A stretch of 64,000 nucleotides of DNA from Bacteroidales bacterium (GTDB taxonomy: Bacteria; Bacteroidota; Bacteroidia; Bacteroidales; Muribaculaceae). The stretch spans positions 62,001 to 126,000 of the forward strand of contig JAAVFQ010000016.1 in assembly GCA_014800685.1 (NCBI GenBank), read 5' to 3'. Every line of letters begins with the position of its first letter. Position 1 is the stretch's first letter. Under the pieces are notes generated by a model. It had not been told where the DNA came from. It saw nothing but the letters and a program-made list of their open reading frames with translations, and searched no databases. This document shows, piece after piece, positions 28,795 through 37,589 of the stretch. The translations under genes and the position numbers were made by a program.

Positions 28795-29175
28795 TCAGTC
28801 GTGGATGTCATTGATGTCAATTTCGTAGGGCGGCTGTTCGCGAAATTGAAGACCGAGTCCTTTTTCATTAACGAGGCGGCGCATTTCAGACTCTCTGATG
28901 AGGGTCATGTATTCAGCCTTCTGTTTGAGTTTGTCGCTTTTGGCATGCTCAAGTTCTACTTGCAGCTTCTTAATCTGGCTCATTTTGGTCTTGGTCTTAT
29001 AGCGCAGTCCAATGAGAGAGAGGACGGCTACGAGAATCACGAGCATAAGCCATGCGTTTCTTTTGAAGAAGTCAAGCGAGAGGGCACGTCCGTATCTGAC
29101 ATTGTCGACCCACTTTTCTTTGCGTTGAGTCTTGGGCTTCGAGGGCTTGGTGTCGTCTGATTTTTTGCGTGCCAT
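28795..29175 (-). CDS. ftsL: FtsL-like cell division protein
   Basis: 126 residues: basic N-terminus (MARKKSDDTKP), one membrane helix at about 41-59, then a Lys/Glu/Gln-rich coiled coil (about 62-100). This is the FtsL/DivIC topology, and the gene lies between rsmH and ftsI, where ftsL is expected. FtsL binds FtsQ and a DivIC/FtsB partner and activates FtsWI. Similarity to proteobacterial FtsL is topological only. Confidence 0.8.
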   Translation of the reverse strand: MARKKSDDTKPSKPKTQRKEKWVDNVRYGRALSLDFFKRNAWLMLVILVAVLSLIGLRYKTKTKMSQIKKLQVELEHAKSDKLKQKAEYMTLIRESEMRRLVNEKGLGLQFREQPPYEIDINDIHD

Positions 29176-29280
29176 AATATCGAGCTGGGTGTTTTAGAGA
29201 GGCTGAGTCTTGGTGGGTGCCGTGTGGTTAGTGTATTTTTTTAGTTTTCTTGGAGGTTTGAGTAATGAAATTAAGTTTGT

Positions 29281-30204
29281 TTAGTCTTCCTGCGTCCCGA
29301 CGAATTCCGCCACGCGGAGTTTAGCGCTTCGTGCTCTGGGGTTTGCAAGGATTTCTTCTTCCGAGGGAAGTATAGGGTTTTTGCCTACCAGCTTCCAGGG
29401 AGTATTTGGCTTTCCGAAGAAGTCTTTTTCAATAATGCCATCGAAGTTTCCGCTTTTGAAGAAGTTCTTTACGATCCGGTCTTCGAGGGAATGATAGGTG
29501 AGGATTGCGAGTCGTCCCCCTTTCCGGAGGATTTGTGGGGCTGAGGTGAGGAGCTGTCTTAGCGAGCCGAGCTCATCGTTGACTTCAATGCGTAGCGCTT
29601 GAAAGACTTGAGCGAGTTCTTTCTTTTCCTGGCGGGGATTGATCACGCGGCTGACAGCCTGACAAAGTTGTGTAGTAGTCGTAATGGGCTGTTTGCTGCG
29701 CGCTTCAATGATGGCCTTGGCGAATCGAGAGGCGTTTTTAAGGTCGCCGTAGTTTCGGAGAATGTTGGTGAGCGTCGCTTCATCGACGTTATTGATAAGG
29801 TCTGCGGCCGTCGTGGAAGCGTTTCTGTTCATTCTCATATCGAGCGGGGAGTCTGAGCGGAAAGAGAATCCTCGCCCGGCATCGTCAAAGTGATGAAAGC
29901 TTACTCCGAGGTCGGCAAGAATGCCATCGACTTTCTCTATGCCGTGGTAGCGAAGGAAGTTTCGGATGAATCGGAAGTCGGAGTGTACAAATGTAAACCG
30001 CGGGTCTTGCGGGATGTTTTGTATCGCATCGGGGTCTCTGTCGAAACCGAAGAGGCGTCCCTGCGCTGACAGAGAGTCGAGAATGGCGCGGGTGTGACCT
30101 CCGCCTCCCATTGTGACGTCAACGTATATGCCTGAGCGGTCGGTGATTAACGTCTCTACCGTGGGGCGTAGAAGTGCGGGGATATGATAGGTCTGTTCTG
30201 TCAT
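29281..30204 (-). CDS. rsmH: 16S rRNA (cytosine1402-N4)-methyltransferase
   Basis: 307 residues from the ATG at 30204 (MTEQTYHIPALLRP). SAM-binding VDVTMGGGGHTRAIL, then GILADLGVSFHHFDDAGRGFSF, and the C-terminal segment LTYHSLEDRIVKNFF. It methylates C1402 of 16S rRNA with RsmI. First gene of the dcw cluster here; a start nine codons upstream is possible but adds a non-family N-terminus. No mraZ precedes it. Confidence 0.95.
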   Translation of the reverse strand: MTEQTYHIPALLRPTVETLITDRSGIYVDVTMGGGGHTRAILDSLSAQGRLFGFDRDPDAIQNIPQDPRFTFVHSDFRFIRNFLRYHGIEKVDGILADLGVSFHHFDDAGRGFSFRSDSPLDMRMNRNASTTAADLINNVDEATLTNILRNYGDLKNASRFAKAIIEARSKQPITTTTQLCQAVSRVINPRQEKKELAQVFQALRIEVNDELGSLRQLLTSAPQILRKGGRLAILTYHSLEDRIVKNFFKSGNFDGIIEKDFFGKPNTPWKLVGKNPILPSEEEILANPRARSAKLRVAEFVGTQED

Positions 30205-30240
30205 TTTTCTCGTGCAGGGGTGTAAATACAATTCAGGGCG

Positions 30241-30273
30241 TAAAGTTAATTAAAATTGCAAATAGTTTACAAA
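30241..30273 (-). promoter_or_regulatory. Candidate promoter of the dcw operon
   Basis: On the minus strand: TTTG (30273-30270), a 21-base spacer, then TAACTTTA (30248-30241), one base off the TAnnTTTG consensus. The transcript would begin near 30234, about 30 bases before the rsmH ATG. Confidence 0.5.
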
Positions 30274-30547
30274 CACAAACGCAATTTTTTTTGAAAAAAA
30301 TCGGACTTAGCCGTTTCTTTAAGATTTTTTATTATTACCGTGGCGGTCTGCTCTTCAGCTGGATTGGGATTGAGACGGAGTGCTGAATTATGATTTTGGG
30401 GGGCTGGTGTGCACAGGGTTCATCCAGTGGCGCAGGGGTGTGCGTCCTCTTCAAAATCTTCAAGGGACAAGCGTTGATCTCCGGCACGGGAAATCCTTAA
30501 TGGAGGAGAGTGTCTGCCGCCGGAAAGGGGAGTGTGTTCAGTCGGGA
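30274..30547. other. Noncoding stretch between rsmH and the glycosyltransferase gene
   Basis: Between the promoter at 30241 and the end of the glycosyltransferase gene I see no credible gene. It is AT-rich next to the promoter, then GC-rich. A mraZ gene would be expected here in Bacteroidota, but neither an intact frame nor a recognisable remnant was found. Confidence 0.6.
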
Positions 30548-31687
30548 TTATCTTCTAAAATCGGCAATGGCTCGCCGGTAGACTTCGTCGAGTCTGTGAG
30601 CCATTTCGGAGTTGTCAAAACTTCGGGCGTGCTCTTTTCCTCGGGCGATTCTGGCAGTTGGGTCAATAGAGCCGTCTATGAGCCCGCGAAGAATTTCAGA
30701 GAGCTGCTCAGGGCGATTCGGGTCAATGTACCATGCGGCATCTCCACCGGCCTCTTCGAGGCATGAGCCCTTGGCGGCTATTATGGGGCGTTTGCTTTCG
30801 AGGGCTTCAAGTACCGGTATTCCAAATCCTTCATAGTGAGATGGATAGACAATAATGTCGGCACGCTGATTGATGGCCGGGAGGTCGGTGAATGGGATAT
30901 TGTTGCGGAAATGTACCCTATCGGCAATTCCGAGTTCCTGCGCGAGAACCTTCATTTTCTCAAGATAGTCGCCGCCACGTCCGACGGCTACGAGGTGTAT
31001 GTTGTGGGGAAGAGCGGAGAGGGCCCGAAGGGTAATCTCGAGATTTTTGCGGCGTTCGATGGTGCCGACCTGCAGGATGTAATTGTTCGGAAGTTCGTAT
31101 TTGCGTCTTACTTCTTCGAGGTGAACTTTGCTCAGCGGAGTCTTGAAGGTCTCATCGCATCCTTGATAGACCACGTCAATTTTGTCGGGATGTACGCCAT
31201 AGATTTCCACTATGTCTTTCTTAGTGCATTCGCTGACGGCGATAATCCTCGTGGCATTTCGGCAGGCGGCTCCATATTTTATGTCGTAAAGTCGCCGGTC
31301 GATAGGCTTATAGCAATAGGGGAGACGACGGTATATCACGTCGTGAATAGTGACGACGGAAGGGATGGAGGCTTGGCGAATGTTTAGTGGGAGCTCGTTG
31401 CTGAGTCCGTGGAAGAGATCGAGGTTGTCGGTTTTGAGTTGTGAGGTGATGCCGAATGATCTCCAGAGAGTACCCTTGAATCTTAGCGCAGGGTCAGGGA
31501 GGCGGAATTGAACATTGCGCAGCGACTTGAGTCTGGTGAGCCTGGGACTCTCTTTCATCGAAGGGGTATAGACCACGAGGGAACGGTCAGGAAACCGTTG
31601 TCCCATCGTTTCAAGTATGAGGCGAGAGTAGTTTCCCAAGCCTGTGAGGTTATGTATGGCACGCTTGCCGTCGTATCCGATAATCAT
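30548..31687 (-). CDS. GT4-family glycosyltransferase
   Basis: 379 residues with the GT-B fold of group 1 transferases: N-terminal domain with GLGNYSRLI near 16 and VTIHDVIYRRLP near 112, and the C-terminal donor site ILQVGTIERRKN near 207, then the E-x7-E segment PSHYEGFGIPVLEALES near 296. Such enzymes build surface polysaccharides from nucleotide sugars. Acceptor and donor are not predictable. It is a single gene with its own promoter about 190 bases upstream and a structured leader. Confidence 0.88.
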   Translation of the reverse strand: MIIGYDGKRAIHNLTGLGNYSRLILETMGQRFPDRSLVVYTPSMKESPRLTRLKSLRNVQFRLPDPALRFKGTLWRSFGITSQLKTDNLDLFHGLSNELPLNIRQASIPSVVTIHDVIYRRLPYCYKPIDRRLYDIKYGAACRNATRIIAVSECTKKDIVEIYGVHPDKIDVVYQGCDETFKTPLSKVHLEEVRRKYELPNNYILQVGTIERRKNLEITLRALSALPHNIHLVAVGRGGDYLEKMKVLAQELGIADRVHFRNNIPFTDLPAINQRADIIVYPSHYEGFGIPVLEALESKRPIIAAKGSCLEEAGGDAAWYIDPNRPEQLSEILRGLIDGSIDPTARIARGKEHARSFDNSEMAHRLDEVYRRAIADFRR

Positions 31688-31729
31688 TCTGTAATGTCAC
31701 TTATTATGTGCCGGCGAGTTTACAGCATT

Positions 31730-31766
31730 AGGCTCGCGGCCCAAAAATCGGGAAGCCTTTATCCCG
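31730..31766 (-). promoter_or_regulatory. Two alternative hairpins in the leader of the glycosyltransferase gene
   Basis: Read on the minus strand, a hairpin CGGGA/TCCCG (31766-31749) is followed by ATTTTT, like a terminator. An overlapping stem, AGGCT/AGCCT (31758-31730) with inner CCC/GGG, would exclude it. This is the layout of an attenuator, but the stems are short. Confidence 0.35.
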
Positions 31767-31878
31767 CATAGGAGAGTGGGGTAGGGGAGGGGAATCGTTT
31801 CTAAAATCTCCCTGCCACCTGTGTGGGGCTATTTTTTTTGAAGGGACAGTTGCTTTCCGTCAAAGCGCCCCGACATTG

Positions 31879-31910
31879 CAAAAATACAAAAAAATCTCAT
31901 GATTTGCAAA
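31879..31910 (-). promoter_or_regulatory. Promoter of the glycosyltransferase gene
   Basis: On the minus strand: TTTG (31910-31907), 20-base spacer, TATTTTTG (31886-31879), an exact TAnnTTTG match. Predicted transcript start near 31873, leaving an untranslated leader of about 185 bases. Confidence 0.65.
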
Positions 31911-32153
31911 TATTGTGCCCTTCGTGCGCCCTATTTTGAGGGTAAAAAAGCCGTAGAGGGAGTCGCGAAATTTAATATTTTTAATTCTCAGGGGCTTAAT
32001 TTGAGCTTATTAATCATGTAAGTGTCAGAGAATCAGGATGAAATTATTTATAAATTATTGTCGTTTTTTTTAACGAAAAAATTCTAAAAATCAATGTTTT
32101 CGGCCTTCACTCCCTTGACTGTAGATAGATTGCTAAAAAGTGGGGTGTGTGAG
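31911..32153. other. AT-rich noncoding stretch upstream of ybeY
   Basis: AT-rich DNA between two divergent promoters. No credible frame, tRNA or strong hairpin was found. I looked for DnaA-box clusters and saw none. Confidence 0.6.
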
Positions 32154-32183
32154 TTGGAGATTCGAGAATTTTATGTAAATTTG
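32154..32183 (+). promoter_or_regulatory. Promoter of ybeY (and probably mnmG)
   Basis: TTG at 32154-32156, 19-base spacer, TAAATTTG at 32176-32183. The predicted start near 32190 leaves a leader of about 38 bases before the ybeY ATG. Confidence 0.65.
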
Positions 32184-32227
32184 TAATTTGGATTTTTAAC
32201 TCCATATATTTTATCGGAAGAAATAGT

Positions 32228-32662
32228 ATGTTAGATGTACAGACAGGAAATGTAGAGATGCCATCTCTGGACTTTGGCAAAGTGGAGAAGTGGCTGACTG
32301 CCGTTGCGCACTCTCATGGGTATTCGTTCGGAAGGGTGAATTATCGTTTTTGTGACGATGATGAGATTCTTGTGGCGAACCGGCAGTTTGTCTCGCATGA
32401 CTATTATACCGACATCATTACATTTGACTATACTCGCAATGGACGTGTAAACGGAGATGTGCTGATCTCTCTCGACACTGTAGCGTCCAATGCCGAGCTT
32501 CTTCGCGTGCCTTATTATAAGGAGTTGCTTCGCGTAGTGGCCCACGGAGTGCTTCATTTATGTGGAATAAATGATAAGTCTCCAGCCGAGCGGGCAGAGA
32601 TGGAAGAGGCTGAAAATGCAGCGCTCTCTCTTTGGGATGCGATGTATGGCTCTGAGTATTAA
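32228..32662 (+). CDS. ybeY: Endoribonuclease YbeY (rRNA maturation)
   Basis: 144 residues. The UPF0054 core includes YYTDIITFDY and the zinc motif HGVLHLCGINDKSPAE near residue 105. In most YbeY proteins the motif is HGxLHLxGxDH; here the third ligand position is not His but falls in an IND stretch, a pattern I believe is shared by Bacteroidota members. YbeY trims rRNA 3' ends and takes part in ribosome quality control. It is 25 bases upstream of mnmG. Confidence 0.92.
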   Translation: MLDVQTGNVEMPSLDFGKVEKWLTAVAHSHGYSFGRVNYRFCDDDEILVANRQFVSHDYYTDIITFDYTRNGRVNGDVLISLDTVASNAELLRVPYYKELLRVVAHGVLHLCGINDKSPAERAEMEEAENAALSLWDAMYGSEY

Positions 32663-32687
32663 TGCGTTAATATTTGGCGAAATCAAT

Positions 32688-34661
32688 ATGGATTTGAAAT
32701 ACGATGTCATTGTGGTTGGGGCCGGTCATGCCGGCTGCGAAGCGGCGATGGCTGCCGCAAAGCTTGGCGCGAAGGTTTTGCTTGTGACGTCTGATATGAA
32801 CCGCGTGGCCCAGTTGTCATGCAATCCAGCTATTGGCGGCATTGCTAAAGGGCAGATAGTCAGAGAGATTGATGCCCTTGGCGGCCAAATGGGTATAGTG
32901 ACAGACTTGTGTTCGATACAGTTTAGAATGCTCAACCGCTCGAAAGGGCCGGCTGTTTGGTCTCCTCGTGCTCAAGTGGATCGCACCAGATATATTGATA
33001 CTTGGAGAAAGATACTTGACTCTCAGGATAACCTTTACCTATATCAAGACTCTGTACGGTCGTTAATCATCGAACAGGATGGCGATGGCAGCAAGGTGTG
33101 CGGAGTAGTGACCGATATGGGGCTTGAGTTTCATGCAAAAACAGTCGTGCTCACTAACGGCACCTTCCTTAATGGTAAACTGCATTTCGGCGAATACAAA
33201 ACTCCGGGAGGTAGAATTTCAGAAAACGCCATATTCGGTCTTACCGAGCAGCTTGTCTCTTTAGGATTTGAATCAGACCGTATGAAGACCGGCACCCCGG
33301 CCCGTGTGGATGGTAGAAGCATAGACTACTCACTTGTAGAAGCTCAGTCAGGTGACGATAGGGTCATTGAGATTAAGAAGGAACCGCTGAGCTCGGATGT
33401 TCCCTATATATATAAGGAGTGTGACGCCAAAATAGAGAGAGACAGCCATAAGTTCTCTTTTCTTCCGGAAGTGGAAAGACTTCTTCCCCCACGAGATTGC
33501 TACATCGTTCACACAAATCCCGAAGTTCATTCACTGCTGCAAGAGAATCTCGATAGGAGTCCGCTATATAATGGCGATATACAGAGCATCGGACCACGCT
33601 ATTGCCCCTCAATAGAAACAAAAATTGTCACCTTTGCTGATAAGGAAAGTCATCAACTCTTTCTTGAACCGGAAGGGGAGACCACTTGTGAGTTTTATAT
33701 CAACGGCTTCTCAAGCAGTATGCCGGCAGAGATACAGTTTGAGGCGCTTCGACGTATTCCGGCGTTGAAAAATCTGCGTTTTTATCGTCCCGGCTATGCC
33801 ATAGAATATGACTTTTTTAATCCCACACAACTACGTCATACACTCGAAACTAAACCTGTGCAAAATCTTTACTTCGCCGGTCAGATCAATGGTACCACCG
33901 GATATGAAGAGGCCGCCGGGCAGGGTTTAATTGCAGGCATAAATGCCGCGTTAAGAGTTACTGGGAGTGAGGAATTCGTACTCAAAAGAGATGAGTCATA
34001 TATTGGTGTGTTAATAGATGACTTAGTCACAAAAGGGGTGGATGAGCCCTACAGAATGTTTACCTCGAGAGCCGAATATCGCATACTTCTCCGCCAGGAT
34101 GATGCCGACATGAGGTTGACCGAGAAATCGTATGCCATCGGACTTGCTTCCAGACGTCGTCTTGACCTTATGAAAGAGAAGGCGGAAATGCGTGATGAGT
34201 TGATAGCCTGGTGTGATAAAAAACTGATAAAGGTAACAGATGAAATCAACGAATTTCTTGAATCCGCAGGGACCACAAAAATTTCTGCATCTCATAAAAT
34301 TTCCGATTTAATCAGAAGACCTCAGCTCTCTATCAGTCTGCTTAAAAGCGTCTGGCCTCCGCTTGCCGACCGTCTGAAGAGAATTCCTGAAGAGAGAAGG
34401 GGAGAAGTGGTAGAAGCTGCAGAGATACTGATAAAATATGAAGGCTACATAAAACGCGAAAAGGAGATGGCGAGCAAGATGCACAGACTTGAAGATGTTC
34501 GCATTCCTCATACTTTCGATTATAGCAGCATCTCAGCCCTTTCCACAGAGGCTCGGCAGAAGCTCACCAAACATCGTCCGGACACCATCGGTGTTGCCAG
34601 TCGCATACCCGGAGTTAGCCCTGCTGATATTTCTGTTCTACTCCTTCTGCTTGGGCGCTAA
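32688..34661 (+). CDS. mnmG: tRNA uridine 5-carboxymethylaminomethyl modification enzyme MnmG
   Basis: 657 residues from the ATG at 32688. FAD-binding N-terminus YDVIVVGAGHAGCEAAMAAAK, then NPAIGGIAKGQIVREIDALGG and the MnmG signatures KTGTPARVDG near 232 and GQINGTTGYEEAAGQGLIAG near 412. With MnmE it modifies wobble U34 of several tRNAs. A longer in-frame start at 32571 lies inside ybeY and was rejected. Slightly longer than the usual 620-630 residues. Confidence 0.97.
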   Translation: MDLKYDVIVVGAGHAGCEAAMAAAKLGAKVLLVTSDMNRVAQLSCNPAIGGIAKGQIVREIDALGGQMGIVTDLCSIQFRMLNRSKGPAVWSPRAQVDRTRYIDTWRKILDSQDNLYLYQDSVRSLIIEQDGDGSKVCGVVTDMGLEFHAKTVVLTNGTFLNGKLHFGEYKTPGGRISENAIFGLTEQLVSLGFESDRMKTGTPARVDGRSIDYSLVEAQSGDDRVIEIKKEPLSSDVPYIYKECDAKIERDSHKFSFLPEVERLLPPRDCYIVHTNPEVHSLLQENLDRSPLYNGDIQSIGPRYCPSIETKIVTFADKESHQLFLEPEGETTCEFYINGFSSSMPAEIQFEALRRIPALKNLRFYRPGYAIEYDFFNPTQLRHTLETKPVQNLYFAGQINGTTGYEEAAGQGLIAGINAALRVTGSEEFVLKRDESYIGVLIDDLVTKGVDEPYRMFTSRAEYRILLRQDDADMRLTEKSYAIGLASRRRLDLMKEKAEMRDELIAWCDKKLIKVTDEINEFLESAGTTKISASHKISDLIRRPQLSISLLKSVWPPLADRLKRIPEERRGEVVEAAEILIKYEGYIKREKEMASKMHRLEDVRIPHTFDYSSISALSTEARQKLTKHRPDTIGVASRIPGVSPADISVLLLLLGR

Positions 34662-34722
34662 AGTTGAAGTGGTAATTTCGCTATCGCTCCTAAGTCACTT
34701 AAACAGTGCAGAATGTAAAAAT

Positions 34723-34743
34723 AATGTTCCACGTGGAAACATT
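34723..34743. other. parS-like dyad downstream of mnmG
   Basis: A 12-base perfect palindrome TTCCACGTGGAA (34727-34738) with outer arms AATG and CATT that continue the symmetry if one extra A (near 34739) is skipped. The CACGTG core and TGTT/AACA arms resemble the ParB site parS (TGTTNCACGTGAAACA type). Placement next to gidA/mnmG is where chromosomal parS sites often occur. The one-base asymmetry weakens the call. Confidence 0.45.
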
Positions 34744-34899
34744 GCTTTGGAGGGTGTGTGATGTATTGGGAGAGAGGGCGCTCCTTGTTGCTGCCCGGGG
34801 AGTGGCTGGTAGATTTGATTCATATTTTAAATTGTCTGCCTAAAGAAACTGTCGACGGCTAAATTTAAATACGTACTTATAAATTTTAATTCAAAAGAT

Positions 34900-35424
34900 A
34901 TGGTATTAGAAGAACTCAAAAGGACCATTCGCGATGTGCCTGATTTCCCTTCCAAGGGAATCATGTTTCGCGATCTTACCACGATGATTAAAAATGGAGA
35001 TGCGCTGACTCTCATGAGCGACGAGCTGGCTGCTCTCTACGAGGGTAAGGGTGTTACGAAAGTTGTGGGTATAGAATCCCGCGGTTTTATCGGGGGATCT
35101 ATTCTTGCATATAAGCTCGGATGTGGTTTTGTTCCTGCCAGAAAGCCCGGAAAGCTGCCCTCTGTTACAATTAAAAAGGCATACGCGAAGGAGTATGGCG
35201 TCGACACAATAGAGCTGCATAGCGACGCTATCAATGAGAATGATGTAGTAGTGATTCATGACGACCTGCTCGCCACCGGCGGTACGATGGCGGCTTGCTA
35301 TGACCTTGTAAAGTCGATGAATCCGAAGAAAATCTACATTAATTTCATCGTTGAGCTCACAGATCTTGACGGTAGGGCAAATCTGCCGAAAGACTGTGAG
35401 GTGACATCGCTTCTGAAATATTAA
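34900..35424 (+). CDS. apt: Adenine phosphoribosyltransferase
   Basis: 174 residues. PRPP-binding motif VVVIHDDLLATGGTMAA near 119-135, and the family N-terminus IRDVPDFPSKGIMFRDLTTM. It salvages adenine to AMP using PRPP. It is a stand-alone gene closed by a strong terminator 55 bases downstream. Confidence 0.96.
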   Translation: MVLEELKRTIRDVPDFPSKGIMFRDLTTMIKNGDALTLMSDELAALYEGKGVTKVVGIESRGFIGGSILAYKLGCGFVPARKPGKLPSVTIKKAYAKEYGVDTIELHSDAINENDVVVIHDDLLATGGTMAACYDLVKSMNPKKIYINFIVELTDLDGRANLPKDCEVTSLLKY

Positions 35425-35479
35425 GCACAAATTCTTAAAGGATTTTTTCTGCTCCCCGATAAAATGGGAGTTTTAATAA

Positions 35480-35512
35480 CATTGCGTCTTACCGGAAGGC
35501 GCAATGTTTTTT
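35480..35512 (+). terminator. Rho-independent terminator of apt
   Basis: An 11-pair stem CATTGCGTCTT/AAGGCGCAATG (one T-G pair) with a five-base loop, followed directly by six T. Confidence 0.9.
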
Positions 35513-35633
35513 ATAGAAATACCCTGCGATGCAATTTTTTCGAGGTGTCTTTCGTTTATGATTAGAGTGTAACAACGTAATAGAGGCCCGAAAGATTCTT
35601 TTTTTTATTCCACTTTTAGAAAAACACAATGCT

Positions 35634-37589
35634 ATGAGCTCATCTTCCAAAGATAATCCCACCCCTGACAATTTTTCACTCAAACTCCCCGAAGAAATAA
35701 TCGCGGGAGAGGGGAGAACTATAAACGAAGAGAAGGGTTTCCCTTTGGAGATAACCCCGGACCGTTCGCCGGAAGATCTTTTCTATAACAAGCCGGGGGC
35801 GCAGTTGAGACAGAAGATTTTGTCGCTTCCCGATACGCCGGGAGTGTATATGTATATCGACCGTCACGGGAAAGTGATTTATGTGGGAAAGGCAAAGAAT
35901 CTCAAACGCCGTGTGAGCTCCTATTTCAATCGCCGACACGACTCCACGAGAACGAATCTTCTGGTAAGAAACATCGTGGATATGCGCTTCATCGTCGTTG
36001 CCACCGAGGAGGATGCCCTGCATCTTGAAAATGCGATGATAAAGGAGTATCAGCCTCGCTACAACGTGCTGCTAAAGGATGATAAATCATATCCACACAT
36101 AGTGGTCACCAATGAGCCATATCCTCGCGTCTTCATGACGCGAGACCTTTCCTTTCCGGGAAAATATTACGGGCCCTATTCCAATCAGCAGTCTGCCAAA
36201 GTGGTGCTTCAGTTAATACGCGATATTTTTCCTATCAGAAGCTGCCGGCATCCGTTGGAGGCCTCTGCCATAGAGCGGGGAAAGTATCGTCTCTGTCTCG
36301 ACTACCACATTGGGAAATGCCAGGGCCCATGTTGCCGCATGGTCACCCGTGAGGAATATGGTCGCAGCGTCGCTCAGGTGCGTCAGATACTTTCCGGCGA
36401 AACCGTGATGCTCGAAAAGATGCTTCAAGAGGAGATGAATGCGCTTGCTTCGGAGTTGAAATTCGAGGAGGCGCAGGTGTTGAAAGAGAAGTATGAGGCC
36501 GTGAAACGCTATAACGCTAAGAGCGTCATAGGAGCTCCGGAGGTAGGGGAAATGGATCTCTTTGCCTACGTGGAGAAAGAGGACACGGCCTATATCAATT
36601 TCATGCACCTCCACAACGGGGCTGTGGTTCAGAGTCTGAATCTGGAATTTCGCCGGCGCCTCGCAGAGACGCCCGCAGAAATACTCTCTATGGCTATAGT
36701 GGAAATAGCCCGAAGATTTGAGCGCAGATTCAGTGAAGTAATCGTGCCCTTCCTCCCCGATACGGAATTTGAAGGTGTCCACTTTATCATTCCCAAGCGC
36801 GGCGACAAGAAAAAACTCCTTGATGTCGGAGAGAAAAACGTGCGGCAGTATATGCAGGATAAGGAGAAAATGGCGGAAAAACTCAATCCTGAACTTAGCG
36901 TCACCAAGCTGATGAAGCAGATGCAATCCGACTTCCGCCTTCCCGTCGAGCCGAGGCATATAGAATGTTTCGACAACTCGAACATACAGGGCACGAATCC
37001 AGTGGCCAGTTGCGTAGTCTTCCGCAACGGAAAGCCCTCCAAGCGCGACTACCGTCATTTCATCATCAAGACCGTGGAGGGGCCTGATGATTTCGCCTCC
37101 ATGAAGGAGGTGCTTCACAGGCGCTACTCCAGAATGATGGCCGAAGGAGAGCCATTGCCACAGCTCGTGGTCGTCGATGGTGGCAAAGGCCAGCTCAGTG
37201 CTGCTGTGGAGGCCTTCGAAGAGATGGGCATAAGAGGAGAGGTGGCTCTTGTGGGCATTGCGAAAAGGCTCGAAGAGATATATTTCCCCGGCGACACACT
37301 TCCTCTTTATATCGACAAGACCAGCCGCTCGCTGAAGGTGATTCAGGCACTTCGAGATGAAGCGCACAGGTTTGGCATCACGCATCACAGACTGCGTCGG
37401 TCCAAAACTCAGCTCACCAGCGCTCTTGACGAAATCAAAGGGATAGGCCCTCAGACGGCCAAAACCCTGATGAAACATTTTCGTAGTGTGCGCCGCATCC
37501 GTGAGGCTGCTCCCGAAGAGCTTGAAAAGGTTATCGGCAAAGCGAAAGGGGGACTGGTATACACTCATTTCCACCCGGAGGATAACTAA
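35634..37589 (+). CDS. uvrC: Excinuclease ABC subunit C
   Basis: 651 residues. After an unusual 50-residue N-terminal extension rich in Ser, Pro and Glu come: GIY-YIG nuclease (PGVYMYIDRHGKVIYVGKA, about 70-90), UVR motif (FEEAQVLKEKYEAVKRY near 280), RNase-H-like 5' nuclease (HIECFDNSNIQG and VVVDGGKGQLSAA), and tandem helix-hairpin-helix (IKGIGPQTAKTLMKHF). UvrC makes both incisions in nucleotide excision repair. Where many UvrC proteins have FD-x-SH this one has FDNSN. Confidence 0.96.
   Translation: MSSSSKDNPTPDNFSLKLPEEIIAGEGRTINEEKGFPLEITPDRSPEDLFYNKPGAQLRQKILSLPDTPGVYMYIDRHGKVIYVGKAKNLKRRVSSYFNRRHDSTRTNLLVRNIVDMRFIVVATEEDALHLENAMIKEYQPRYNVLLKDDKSYPHIVVTNEPYPRVFMTRDLSFPGKYYGPYSNQQSAKVVLQLIRDIFPIRSCRHPLEASAIERGKYRLCLDYHIGKCQGPCCRMVTREEYGRSVAQVRQILSGETVMLEKMLQEEMNALASELKFEEAQVLKEKYEAVKRYNAKSVIGAPEVGEMDLFAYVEKEDTAYINFMHLHNGAVVQSLNLEFRRRLAETPAEILSMAIVEIARRFERRFSEVIVPFLPDTEFEGVHFIIPKRGDKKKLLDVGEKNVRQYMQDKEKMAEKLNPELSVTKLMKQMQSDFRLPVEPRHIECFDNSNIQGTNPVASCVVFRNGKPSKRDYRHFIIKTVEGPDDFASMKEVLHRRYSRMMAEGEPLPQLVVVDGGKGQLSAAVEAFEEMGIRGEVALVGIAKRLEEIYFPGDTLPLYIDKTSRSLKVIQALRDEAHRFGITHHRLRRSKTQLTSALDEIKGIGPQTAKTLMKHFRSVRRIREAAPEELEKVIGKAKGGLVYTHFHPEDN

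Noticed and set aside
31911-32153. AT-rich segment as a possible replication origin
   Set aside because: No cluster of DnaA boxes and no dnaA, dnaN or rpmH nearby. The parS-like site alone is not enough.
36213-37574. A 453-codon open frame antisense to uvrC
   Set aside because: It has no family features, and uvrC is certain on the other strand. High-GC third positions create long antisense frames throughout this window.
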